From: Halichondria panicea | Taxonomy: Eukaryota; Porifera; Demospongiae; Suberitida; Halichondriidae | DNA length: 64,000 nucleotides | Assembly: GCF_963675165.1 (NCBI RefSeq) | Contig: NC_087377.1 | Span: 15,372,198-15,436,197 of the forward strand | Direction of reading: 5' to 3' | Part shown: positions 11,271 to 22,430 of the stretch, in pieces | Layout of the letters: every line of letters begins with the position of its first letter | Numbering within the stretch: position 1 is the stretch's first letter | Made by a program: the position numbers and the translations under genes | The notes under the pieces: model-generated | What the model was told of the DNA's origin: nothing | Seen by the model: only the letters and a program-made list of their open reading frames with translations | The model's database searches: none

Positions 11271-13388
11271 GGCAACAGGATCCCAATGCAATGTAATGCT
11301 GGTTTTCTGCCTCTGTGTGCATGCGCAAGTAGTGTATTTCATCTCTAGCTTCGAGACCAGGCCGAGTATTTTAATCGGCCTGGATTCGAGGCTACTGCAT
11401 CTCTTAGTCAAATTTCAATTGCGTGTTACCTGCCAAACACAAGCACTGGGATATTTTTAGCAGCAAAGAGTCTGATTCGTGCATTGTTTGATCTAGGTTA
11501 TAGCTATCTGTAGCTAAGAAGCCCGCGAGCATTTTTGCAGGCTACGCAATTCTACTTAACCTCACGCAATTTTTGGATCAAGGACTATCTTGGTAGCCAT
11601 AGAATGTTTTCATAGGGAGAGAAAAGGCCAAAGATGTCCTGCTAAAGTTTGGAACTTTGTCACAACATTTATATAGATAGTTTGGCTATCTTATAAAAGG
11701 TTCAATATTGTTTAAATATCTACACATCCTCCACAGTGCTCAAAATTGCTAGTTTTTAGTGCTGTTTCGGTTAGGGAGAGATTTGAAAGATCTTACGGCT
11801 AAGGTCCAAAATTACACGGAGTAAGCTTGTCTAACGAAAATTTGTCCAGAAATACTTTAGTTCCGAAGATAATTGATGTTACACACATATCACCCTGATG
11901 AGAACGTTCTAAAGTTTACCATGCACGCATAATTCATGATAAACCTACATGCAGGCAAGACTGTGATAGGATTTGTGAGGGTGGTGTATTATGTTGGTAG
12001 TTGAACTCGTTACGAAGGGTTGTCTTCAATTGGTGCCAATTCCTCTAATGCACCACAAGGTCTCTGATTTGGCGGTATCTAATAGCCATTGATTTACCTT
12101 AGTGACATAGTGCCTGCATGGACCTCAGTAGGAAGCTCAGATGCAAGCACATGCACGCACCAGTATGTATTATTATGGTGATTTCAGTCGTATGTTTGGT
12201 GAAAACATTTATATCGAACGAAAAAAAGGTTTACAATGTGAACGTTGCTAGGATTGCCAGGAAAAGGGCGAAAAAGCGAAGAAACAAGAAATTTGGCAAG
12301 TGCATATAACTCCAATCCGTTAAACGTCATTCACATGTATATACTGTTTCAAGCAATATTTTTTTGTTTTTATGCTTTTCCTGGCCAATCCTTCAGTAAT
12401 TAATTATAGTGACTTTTTTGCAAGCTATAATTATAATGTGTTTGTGCATGCCTATAATTATAGTGGTGGGCCATGGGCTGCAGAGGGTGTTGTCTCACCA
12501 TTGTACAGCTGCATGCATGCACAACATATAGCAGTACAGTGCATGGATGCATGGGATGCAATGGTCACAAGATGAAACAGAAGCCATGCAGACTAAAATT
12601 ATAAGACTCCATGGCATGCATGCACAATGTAGCAGTATACAGTGCATGGTGGGATGCAATGGCCACAAGATGAAACAGAAGCCAGACTAAATTAATTGAG
12701 CTAGTGCATTGCAAGTGCATGATAGTTGATACTACTGTGCATGGTGATCACAAATCAGAAGTATATATAGATTCCAAATACACACATTTTGCTGGGTGTA
12801 TAATACTAGAGATATCCGCCATAATTTACCAGTATACGTATTATAGCCATAACACTGAGGTGCTAATCATGCATTACCATCACATACTAACTCCATGCAG
12901 GCTTGAAGTGTGAATCATAATCATTACCGTATTATACTAGATGTTTTGCGAGCATTAAACATTTTGCGAACTGTGCGAACGGTTGATCAATTTGCAACAC
13001 TGAATAAAATCCGTAAAATATTACTATAGTAAATACACACTGTCACGATCCTTGCCAGAACACAATAGTTAGATCGCAAAGGTAATAATAACTGATTTGG
13101 CTCATTCGCAAAGGTTTTTCACCTGCAAAATATTCTAGTATAATACGGTACAATCATGCATGCATGCATGCCATGCAGTATATAATTATCATAATTATAA
13201 TATAGATAAGGAGTAAACGAGGAGCACTTACATCAGACACAGTATGTTTGCAGGTCGGCAGGGTCAGGGGTGGCTCTTGTTGACCACCCAAGAGTATAGG
13301 GCTGCATGTGCCAAATATTCACCTATCAGTTATTACTCACTTGACCAGCCTGTTATTCAAATTGATGACGACACCTATATTATTCAAA
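11271..13388. other. Intergenic spacer with repeats between GT61 copy A and sulfotransferase
   Basis: About 2.1 kb without a convincing gene. It contains a hairpin at 11343-11394 (AGGCCGAGTATTTTAATCGGCCT core), an imperfect tandem duplication at about 12508-12597 and 12611-12693 (CACAAGATGAAACAGAAGCC in both), and a MITE at 12927-13148. A 63-residue frame at 12118-12309 is lysine/arginine-rich at its end, with no recognised family or splice partner. Confidence 0.5.
12927..13148. mobile_element. CCGTA-ended MITE
   Basis: The ends CCGTATTATACTAGATG and CTAGTATAATACGG are inverted repeats and the element is flanked by TA on both sides. It is 222 bp with no coding content. It shares the CCGTA terminus and TA target with elements at 16368, 18215, 21079 and 24947 (the last begins CCATA at its left end), which suggests one Tc1/mariner-like superfamily of non-autonomous elements. 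Confidence 0.7.
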
Positions 13389-13554
13389 TTGGAGTCGGAC
13401 TCGTTAGTTTCACTGTGAACGAGATTAATGGCTAAAGTTGAGATTCAGGAGGGTATAGTTTGGAATCGGAACAGAGTGTGTTGATATCAGCACAAGCTGG
13501 TACTGCTACTCCAGGTACGCACATGGGTTTGGACCATTGAGTGGTTGGAACTAT
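13389..13554 (+). pseudogene. Broken fragment of a Calx-beta exon and adjoining intron
   Basis: The stretch matches gene 1 exons 3619-3762 and 4423-4566, from GGAGTCGGACT through GGTACTGCTACTCCAGGTAC and on into the intron (CATTGAGTGGTTGGAACTATTG). It therefore came from genomic DNA, not mRNA. Small deletions and the change GGCTATCTG to GGCTAAAG put a stop in frame. It lies beyond GT61 copy A from gene 1 and has no second-half exon downstream. Confidence 0.8.
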
Positions 13555-13686
13555 TGCATGCATGGGATGCATGGGCCTTGGTCTATAGACATAAATTATT
13601 GAAGCCATGCATAAAAACTTAATTTAGGGCCAAACCCAACACAAAATTAGAGGCTTCGACTGTACGATCACATAAATAAATAATTA

Positions 13687-16600
13687 TTACGATAAATATT
13701 CTTCAATATTCAGTGTGTCGCCATGGTTATATTCTCTCAAATAAGACAGTGTTTGTTTAATTATTGATCTAACAAAATTCTTCTGTTCAGCAGTGAAGTG
13801 ATCCACAGTCACACCATTGTGTTTCCTAGAGGGAGGAAAATAATAAATGAACTATAATTATGACTGATTTAGCTGTGAACAGAGTTTTATTGTTTGCACC
13901 TAACACATTGTAGTCAGTATTATAGATATAATTATAGAGGGTGGCCTGCTATGAGACCTTGGGACCTATTATAATTATAACCTGTATTATAGTGGGTGTC
14001 CTGCTGAATTACGCTATATATGGGGGTGCCGACCACATGCAATACTTGTGGAAATGATTATCGCAAATCTCTCTAAGTAGTAAACATGAAACTATAGACT
14101 CACCTCTTAAACTTAGTGAAGTCCTTGGTCAGGTGGTTTTCCAATTCTTGATGATCGTAGGGAAAGCTTAGAAAGTCAAGCATCTTTTCTACATTTGAGA
14201 CCAAGTCAACTTTCAAATCCTCGTACCTGAACGGGTATATGATAAGGGTAATAGACAAGTTTTACTATAATTATAGAGCCATATATACAGTAAGTTTTGA
14301 GGTATGCAATGAGGTTAAGCACATGCATGCATGCAGACAAGTACAGCGGGCACGTATATATATAATTATATAGGATCTATATACGTATAATTTTTACAAC
14401 GAACAACTTAGTTTGGTGAACAAAGTTTTGGCCATTATAATTTGTACATGCAGCCTTTGTGTAGGGGCTGTTTTTGTATACGGGACCTGTTATTTATATC
14501 GCAGTTGGCCATTAAGAGAAGTTTCATTATACACATCATCCATTGTTTACCTGACCAACATGGTGGGGTGGTCGTGAGACTCAACCATCCACGTTCTGAA
14601 ATACTTGCTCCATTGTTTGGACTCTCTCCTAACAAAAGTGTCCCAATTTTTATTAGTACCTATAATAAGATAAATGCATGTATAAAATTAAACGTACACA
14701 ATACAGTGGCGTAGGAAGCAATTTCTCAATGGGGGGGGGGCTCTATAGCTTTTTGGAATGGAAAAAAGTACGGTTATATCTACATATAATATAGAGCAGC
14801 TTGATAAGTCATCTCTATATAGGCTAGAAAGATGGGCTCCAGCCCCTATAGAGCCCCCCCCCCCCCCCACTTCGTACTCCACTGCAGTATAAAGAATTAA
14901 GTAGTAGATCCAGTCTATACATAGAGAGTATAGAGACCATATGCAGTGACAAATTTGTGAGTATAATAGTTGTACTTAAAAGTATGATCTGAGAAAATAT
15001 GCTGGTATACCATTTTGTGAGTGAATTAATAAGCTACAACATATTATATATCCATGGCAACATAAGGTGGTGTGTTTGTGGTGATTAGTAGAACAGTATA
15101 AAAAATTGCATAGGTATAATCAGTTATGAAAGGTTCGATGTTGCTTACAATGTCATGATTATACACATCCTTCGCAAGGCTCAAATTGCCGAGAGATTTG
15201 AAATATAACAGCTAAGGTCCAACATTTACACGGATTGAATAATTGTATAACTTTTTATAAGAAAACTTAGCACCCTCGATCGTTATTACCTCAATGCATG
15301 ATGGATTTCCCACTATAGACATGCGGAAATTTTTTGTTACGATATTCATTCACCTATACACAATGCATGGTATCAGCACTGAAAATTTGTTAATATACAT
15401 GCATGTTTGTGCCTGGCCCGTATCCTATACTCTCTAGAGACTGGATGCACTGTACTGCAATCGTTCGATATATACCACCTAAATTTTCTTCGTAATTTGT
15501 GAGTAAGAGGCATAATGAAATGAACAAGAAGCTATATATATATAGGTATATATGCGTACTCTAAAAATATATATATATCTCACTGAAATATTTGGGATTG
15601 GTGGCACCGGTATGGCTGTGTGATCTTTTCCTGGTCCATTCTGAAACTAACGCATCAAAAGGGTTTCGGACTATCAGAATAGCACTTCCATACCCGGACT
15701 TCATGCACGGAAAGAAAATAATTATAAGTGTACAATTCCTATAGTATTGCAATTAAGAACAACCATAAAAAGGTAAACTCACACATGCATGTATTGCTAT
15801 ACATAGTTTTACAAGTAAAAACCTTTGCAACTATAATAAAACTAACAGAACTTTGCTATCTAATTTTTGCGGCATGGATCGTGATATCCAGTATAATTAA
15901 GTCTTTATTGCTCACAAAGCTTCGTAGTGAAATATCGCCCGAACTGTTGGTCCATGGTACAGCTTTGTCAGTGAAATGAGTCTTTACCAGTGAAATATCG
16001 CCCGAACTGTTGGTCCATGGTACAGCTTTGTCAGTGAAATGAGTCTTTACCACACACACCACTCCCGTTATCATCCTCTCCCCGTTAAAACCACTCTCGC
16101 GCAGTTTTCTATCCATGTATACAGATCCTGGGGAGACGGACATTTACAACATCACCACCTATAATTATATACATGCAGCTAATAATATCGTATATTAATT
16201 ATTCCAGCATCAATATTTTAACTTACAATTATACGTACATGAATATAGTGCTAACACATGCATGCATGCGTGCATTTGCATGCAGTGGTGTTGTGCCCAG
16301 AATTTTGAATTGGTGTGGCTGTTTTAAATCGTGCTCGAATCTCATTTTTGTCTAATACTATTATATACCGTATAGCGCGAAATTTTCGAGGGGCTTAATT
16401 TTCGCGGATTTCGTGGGTTAGAATTCTACACGAAAATAAGTCCACGAAAATTGTTAAATTACCTGCTATAACGTGCAAAGATTTAAGGCGTGGCTTCCGG
16501 TTAGCAGTCATTCCGCGAACATTGTGCAACGAAATGGCTTTTAGAGGCCAATCCACGAAATATAAGTACGGTGGCCCTGAGCGTTACTATTAGTTCACCT

Positions 16601-19600
16601 TAGCTACTTGATACTTCGCCTACCTTAGCTACTGGGTAGTTCACCTACCTTAGCTACTGGGTAGTTCTACTTGATAGTTCGCCTACCTTAGCTACTGGGT
16701 AGTTCACCTACCTTAGCTACTGGGTAGTTCTACTTGATAGTTCGCCTACCTTAGCTACTTGATAGTTCACCTACCTTCGCTGCTTGATAGTTCACCTACC
16801 TTAGCTACTTCGCAATTGACCTTTGAACTGCATGTTAATTCTATTTAATGCTGCTGTAGCCGTACTGTACATAGCGACTAGAGATCAATAATGAGAGCTA
16901 CATAGCACGTATACAGGTACTGAGGATTATCTAACAGCAATGCAAGACTAGAGTACCACACCAGAACCATTGTAAGTACAGAATTCTTGTGCTGCAATGG
17001 GATTAGGAGATATAAACGTGAACAACTTGAACTGCATGTGTTGTATTAGTCTAGGGCCAGACCTTTTCTCAGAGGGGAGGGGGAAGAGAAGAAAAAGGTC
17101 TCTTAATCCTAGCTCTATTGCCCCAAGCTATTAGACTAGCTAGTATTGTGAATAACATGTAACTTCCAAATGAATCAAGTGTGGTACTCTCATCTTGCAT
17201 TGCTGTTACCCATAGGGTAGCACTAACTGGCTGCAGATAATCCTCAGTACCTGTATATATACATGGAGCTCTCATTTATATTGAGTTGCATGGCTCCAGC
17301 AGCAGCATTAACATACAGTTCAAAGGTCAACTTCGAAGTAGCTAAGGTTGGCGAACTACCCAGTAGCTAAGGTTGGCGAACTACCCAGTAGCTAAGGTTG
17401 GCGAACTACCCAGTAGCTAAGGTAGGCGAACTACCCAGTAGCTAAGGTAGGCGAAGTATCAAGTAGCTAAGGTGAACTAATAGTAACGCTCAGGGCCACC
17501 GTATATAAGTGCCTCAAAAATTTCGCGCTATACGGTAACCATGCACATGCACCGATCAGTGTGGGCATAATTATATCCCTGGATAAATTGCCGGCCGCGG
17601 ACATGCAGATATACTTTATGCATAATAATAATTATATATATGCCCCTTACCTGTACACACTCCAGTAGCCTTCTCCAGTAACCCCCTAGTCCAGGTGTTC
17701 CCAGACCCAGGGAAACTAGCCAGAGCCACTGCTGGGCGATTGCTGCCATTCATAAAGTGGCAAGGCCCGTTAATCGATGAGGCTTGAGCGATCTTTGAAT
17801 CGGATGACAAATCAGAACTACATGGACGATATAAATTATGGCATTCATTGCATGCACAAGAGGATATAAGTTAAACATCACATCACATTACACCCAACAC
17901 ACAAGCTCACAGTATTTTTGTGGTATCCGCCTTGTACTTTCTCATGTTTAGTGGTTTCAGGAACTCAGAGCACATGCTATCTCTGCAAGCAAAGCAATGA
18001 GGAAACAAAAGAAGATTGAAGCTGTATAACATGCACACACACACTATACTCCATTTGAGTTATAATAAGTGGAATCCCTCTGGCCGGCCACCCTTGCAGA
18101 AAGGCCCTGTGATAAGAGGCAAGGTCTAGTTTGGGAAAAAATTTTTTATGCAGTAAGAGGTACAAAACAGCCTCTCAACACAAATTAATCATAACAGCCA
18201 AAACTTTGGTCCTACCGTAAACGTTGAAATTTTCGACGCATCAAAATTTCGCACTTTCTGCACTAGGCCCACAATTCTTAAATTTCGTGCGCATAAATTT
18301 TCATCCATTATATTAACGTAGGTGTGGCTACCACGTACACGTACACCCACGTATATGTTTAATTTCGTGCATTGAGTCCAAGGACGAAAAAAACGAAATT
18401 AAACACCCGTCGAAAATTTCAACGTTTACGGTATATAAACATGTAGTAAAAACGGTTGCCGTTTTTTTATGACGCGTTTTTTGATGTAATAACTATAGCT
18501 AACCATGCATGGATCACCATTATTTTTTAACTTGGTATAGTTTATAGGAAAATGTTCACCAACTGAACTTTCTGCTATGCATACGGTCTTACTGGCAAGT
18601 GTAGCCGTTGATGGTGGGTGGGGGATAGTTGCTCTTAAAGAGTGTGCTTTGGTTAATAATCGATAGTGACACTGACGGTGGTTGCTTCTTCTTGTGAGGA
18701 CTTGCTGCCTTACGCTTTGATGATGGAGCCAAAGACCTAAATTCTGTATGTGGTTGGTTTATGCATGCTTGTTGAAACAATAATATGTACAATGTCATTG
18801 CATGCAGTTATGCATGAAGCCTGCATGCCAGCCTCTATAATAGGTAAGACCAATTACAGTGACTATAATAAACACATGCTATAAAGAGACTTTGGGGCCC
18901 ATTTGGATTAACTTGACTGGAGGATGACCAGTTCATAGGTCATAAGTGACCACAATAAATGCATGATGCATGTTACTGTCCTTATTGTAAACATGCAGCG
19001 CTGCAAAAATTTTATTTGTTACCAGTGTATGGGGAGAGAAACAAATGCTCTAAGCTGCTCCAGTTTTCAATGCCTTTGCTGTAAAACTGCTCTATATATA
19101 TGGTTTCTATTTTGTATGCATGGAATTTTATAGCTTCTATAAATAGGCTCTTAGCCACGATATTCAATTTTGACTAAAGTTTCGTACAGTATTATCGGTA
19201 AATAACATTGTCATCTACATATCTCGTAATACTTTTACAGCGCAGGTTTTGTTTTTGCACTTTTTCTCTGAAAACTGTGTAAAGGCACCTCTCCCAATAA
19301 TTTCTTTTGGGGGGATACAGAAATCAAATCTTCAGTCGTATTAATTAGGCAGATGTGCATGGTGTTCCATTTGGGGCATTTAAAGTAAATTAAAGAGTTA
19401 TAATGCTCATGCAATATTGGATGACGGAACACACCATATCTATATTCTGCAGATGCCTATATTATTATGTAACTGTGTATGGTGTTCCGTCATCTTCGAG
19501 CATTAGTTTACCTCTAAGATCTACAACTATATAATTATACAGCTGCACTGACTGCATGGTGTATAATTATACCCTGCATGTGTATGCAACAGGGGTATAG

Positions 19601-20277
19601 AGTCATTGGTGTGTGTATATGCATGTGTGTGCATGTGTCGGTTTGTGTGTGGACAAAAAACTGAGCTACTAATAGTTGAAACTTGGAAGTGATTTCAAAG
19701 GCGACAAAAAACACAAAAAAACGTCTATCGATCTATAATACGTGCATGATCATTCCCCGATTCACGATCATATATAGGACAAAAAGTTAATTGCGTGTCC
19801 GTTATGTCAACGCACGGGGTGAATGCTCTCTGAGCATCCTATATATATAGGTTCAAGAGACCTGCATGTGGCCAGCTCACTAACAGTTGACAACCACTCC
19901 CTGGGCAGACAAGGCACATGCAGAGGAGGTCCGACATGCGTGCACGAATCACTTAAAAAGACTGAGGCTGGAATTTGAGACTATAAGCTTAAGATCACTA
20001 GATCTAGCTCATGAATATATAAATTAATGAGCAAACAGTTTACGTAACCTTAATTAAGTAGTAGTGTACCTTTATGAAGATGTTCTTGAGTAGCCATTTC
20101 TGTTTCTTTGCTGACCCCAATCGTCACACTGATCTCAGTAGGAACCATCTTTGTTCCTACGTCTTCCGTATCAAACTTTAAATCATTTCTCAAATTTACA
20201 TGATATAGTCCAAACGAAACCATGGTTCCTAATACAGCCAGGACAGCAATAAAAAATGAACGTCTGTATTTGCTCAT
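13687..20277 (-). CDS. WSCD-like carbohydrate sulfotransferase (nine exons)
   Basis: Exons on the minus strand, in transcript order: 20277-20070, 18743-18593, 17982-17911, 17817-17651, 16127-15916, 15698-15584, 14659-14551, 14226-14104, 13825-13687. All junctions are GT-AG, the phases close, and the sum is 1296 nt (431 residues plus TAA). Residues 8-26 form a signal anchor, so this is a type II Golgi-type protein. The 5'-PAPS-binding loop SFPGSGNTW is near residues 178-186 and the 3'-phosphate motif [11 protein letters not shown] near 281-291. Next come a W-rich strand ([10 protein letters not shown]), then YEDLKVDL and a C-terminal HFTAEQ segment. The layout resembles the sulfotransferase half of WSCD1/2; no WSC domain is evident in the stem. 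Sulfotransferases of this class move sulfate from PAPS to glycans. Exon 5 carries a 21-residue tandem duplication. The exon 2 and 3 choices are the least certain. Confidence 0.82.
14704..14884. mobile_element. Short inverted-repeat element with G-run/C-run arms in a sulfotransferase intron
   Basis: Left end CAGTGGCGTAGGAAG and right end (reverse complement) CAGTGGAGTACGAAG face each other, followed inwards by a run of G on one side and C on the other. It lies within intron 14660-15583 and has no coding content. The ends recall the hAT-like element at 7952-8327. Confidence 0.5.
15926..16051 (-). repeat. 63-bp in-frame tandem duplication inside the sulfotransferase exon
   Basis: Units 15926-15988 and 15989-16051 are identical over their full length apart from the end where the exon continues. 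On the minus strand each encodes 21 residues beginning [14 protein letters not shown]. The frame stays open through both units and the donor TTT|GTGAGC follows at 15916. In WSCD-type enzymes the VKTH strand precedes the RNPFD motif once, so one copy is extra. Identity between units points to a very recent event, an allele, or an assembly artefact. Confidence 0.9.
16368..17535. mobile_element. 1.17-kb foldback-type element with inverted subterminal minisatellites
   Basis: Ends CCGTATAGCGCGAAATTTT and AAATTTCGCGCTATACGG are inverted and flanked by TA on both sides. Inside the left end, about 16590-16830, the unit TTCACCTACCTTAGCTACT(GGGTAG) repeats many times. Inside the right end, about 17330-17480, the reverse complement (GTAGCTAAGGTNGGCGAACTACCCA) repeats five times. 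The middle has a second inverted pair (GAGGATTATCTAACAGCAATGCAAGA against TCTTGCATTGCTGTTACC...GATAATCCTC). There is no transposase, so it is non-autonomous. It sits in the sulfotransferase intron 16128-17650. Confidence 0.8.
18215..18431. mobile_element. CCGTA-ended MITE in a sulfotransferase intron
   Basis: Termini CCGTAAACGTTGAAATTTTCGACG and CGTCGAAAATTTCAACGTTTACGG are near-perfect inverted repeats and TA flanks both sides. It is 217 bp, non-coding, in the intron between exons 18743-18593 and 17982-17911. Confidence 0.8.
18744..20069. other. First sulfotransferase intron
   Basis: This 1.3-kb intron contains a short palindrome (arms ATGACGGAACACACCATA at 19421-19438 and TATGGTGTTCCGTCAT at 19478-19493), GCATGCATGC runs and AT-rich DNA. 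No additional exon with a phase-compatible open frame was found. Confidence 0.5.
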
Positions 20278-20936
20278 TCCTCAGAGCTATATAGAAGCTT
20301 CAAGTTTAGCGATCGATAAGTTACTTGAGCTGATAACTGCATGAGCAGACTTGACTTTTGATGTTTTATCAAATCTCTCTATACTATACTTTTATTGCCA
20401 AACTCACACAACTGCATGCATGGTGACACAAGAATGTTTATTAATAAACGTGCATTCTATAGTAGCTAACGAATTGTGAAATGGCTTTAGCTGTTGCTAT
20501 GTTATCTCAGAGAACCCATATAACCAATATGCAAGCATATACAAGAGATAAAAATACGGGTACAAGTAATTTGGTTTTGATACTATTTTACATGATTATA
20601 GCGAACCCAAAGAATAGCGTATTCTTCAAGTTTGCATGTATATGTGTGATTGCATGAAAGTATACCCTTTAACCTGTTGGCCACTGTTATGACAGTGGAA
20701 ACGAGCTGCTCCTGCTCAGTGGTCTTCTCTCGATCCAGGCACAAAACGCCCGAGTTTACTAATTGATTTTATATTGACAACCCATTATACTAGGAAAAAA
20801 TTTTAATCGCATTACCTATACCTATATATATAGCTACAAAAACAGAAAGTTGTCCGGGCAAAAATTTGCCTCGTATCTAGGTCATTTAATCGGCCTGGGA
20901 TCGAGGCTATAGGCCAAAACCGGACCAGCCGGGACA

Positions 20937-22430
20937 GTCCGGGCCAATATGGCATTATGTACACATGCATGCAGGGGTGTAGATTTGTTGTTTCCTAGTT
21001 TAGTTTCCCCTAGCTTGCTCCAAAAATGCATGGATGGAGCTAATCACGTGTGCATGCGCAATAATGGCTGGAAGTATACCGTATAGCTAGAAATTTCTGC
21101 GGCCTATAATTCTGCGAATTCTGCGAATGAATGAGTAAACGCAGAAATATTATCAGCAAATGCTTATTAACCATGCCTAATTTAACAGTTGAAAGTTCAA
21201 TTCGCAGAAATATTATCCGCAGAACTGAAGGTCTTTTTAGAATTATGACCATTGCTTACAAACAGAACACCTATAATTATATGAGCATTCCTATAATCAT
21301 CACTTGTCTTAATTGGCATCCAGTCAGGCATCATTCCAGGTGATAGCTATTCGCAGAATTTTTGGGCTGCAGAAATGTCTAGCTATACGGTAGAGTAGTT
21401 TGCGTGGGCGGATAATTATTGCTCATAAGCTTAGCTAGCCTCGACTCCAGCCCCTTGATTTCTCAGCGGCTTGGAATCGAGGCTAAAGCTTAGCCTATAG
21501 TTTACATTATAAGATGTGAAATTAGGTCCAAACTGAAAGAGTGAGTAATGATCGACCATTATTGTTGTTAAAAACGATCGATGCCAAAAGTCTAAGTCTC
21601 TTTTGTGTGCGCATGTGTCAATTGTTGTTTTTTGTTTATGATGACCAAAAATTCGTATCTGGAACTGGCAGTCGCCAAAATACATCAGGTAACAGTCACT
21701 GGGACAAGTATGCTGGAGCTTATTAGTGGAAATTGATCTATACTCTTGTTCCATTCTCTTGTAATTGTTTGTTTACTAGCCTCGATCCCAGCCGAACAGC
21801 CCGGGGCCAATATGGCATTATGTACACATGCATGCAGGGGTGTAGATTTGTTGTTTCCTGGTTTAGTTTCCCCTAGTTTGCTCCAATAATGCATGGATGG
21901 AGCTAATCACGTGTGCATGCGCAATAATGGCTGGAAGTATACCGTATAGCTAGAAATTTCTGCGGCCTATAATTCTGCAAATTCTGCGAATGAATGAGTA
22001 AACGCAGAAATATTATCAGCATATTAACCACGCCTAATTTAACAGTTTTTAATAAATTAGTTTGCGTGGGTGGATAATTATTGCTCATAAGCTTAGCCTA
22101 TACATTATAAGATGTGAAATTAGGTCCAGACAAAGTGAAAGAGTGAGTAATGATCGACCATTATTGTTGTTAAAAACGATCTATGCCAAAAGTCTAAGTC
22201 TCTTTTGTGTGCGCATGTGTCAATCGTTGTTCACTTTTTCTGTACATGTATTATTATGGGTTGTAAGCTGTTTTATGATGACCAAAAATTCGTATCTGGA
22301 ACTGGCAGTCGCCAAAATACATCAGGTAACAGTCACAGGGAAAGTATGCTGGAGCTTATTGGTGGAAATTGGTCTATACTCTTGTTCCATTCTCTTAACT
22401 TGTAATTGTTTGTTTACCTGAAATAATTGC
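20937..22430. repeat. Tandem duplication of a 0.65-0.85 kb non-coding unit
   Basis: The segment from CCAATATGGCATTATGTACAC at about 20943 to about 21770 recurs from about 21803 to 22430. Shared landmarks include GCAATAATGGCTGGAAGTATA, GTTGTTAAAAACGATCNATGCC and CTGGAACTGGCAGTCGCC. The second unit lacks the right half of the embedded MITE. It is not coding: frames across the two units are broken at different places. Confidence 0.8.
21079..21390. mobile_element. CCGTA-ended MITE
   Basis: Inverted ends CCGTATAGCTAGAAATTTCTGC and GCAGAAATGTCTAGCTATACGG are flanked by TA on each side. The 312-bp interior has paired TCTGCGAATTCTGCGAATG-like strings. A left-end-only copy starts at about 21942 in the duplicated unit. 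Confidence 0.75.

Noticed and set aside
11271-11411. Upstream extension of GT61 copy A by 47 codons
   Set aside because: Copy B has no matching extension, and the stretch overlaps a repeat hairpin (11343-11394). The aligned Met at 11270 is preferred.
12118-12309. 63-codon frame with a hydrophobic stretch and basic end
   Set aside because: Short, no recognised family, no splice partners or paralogue in the window.
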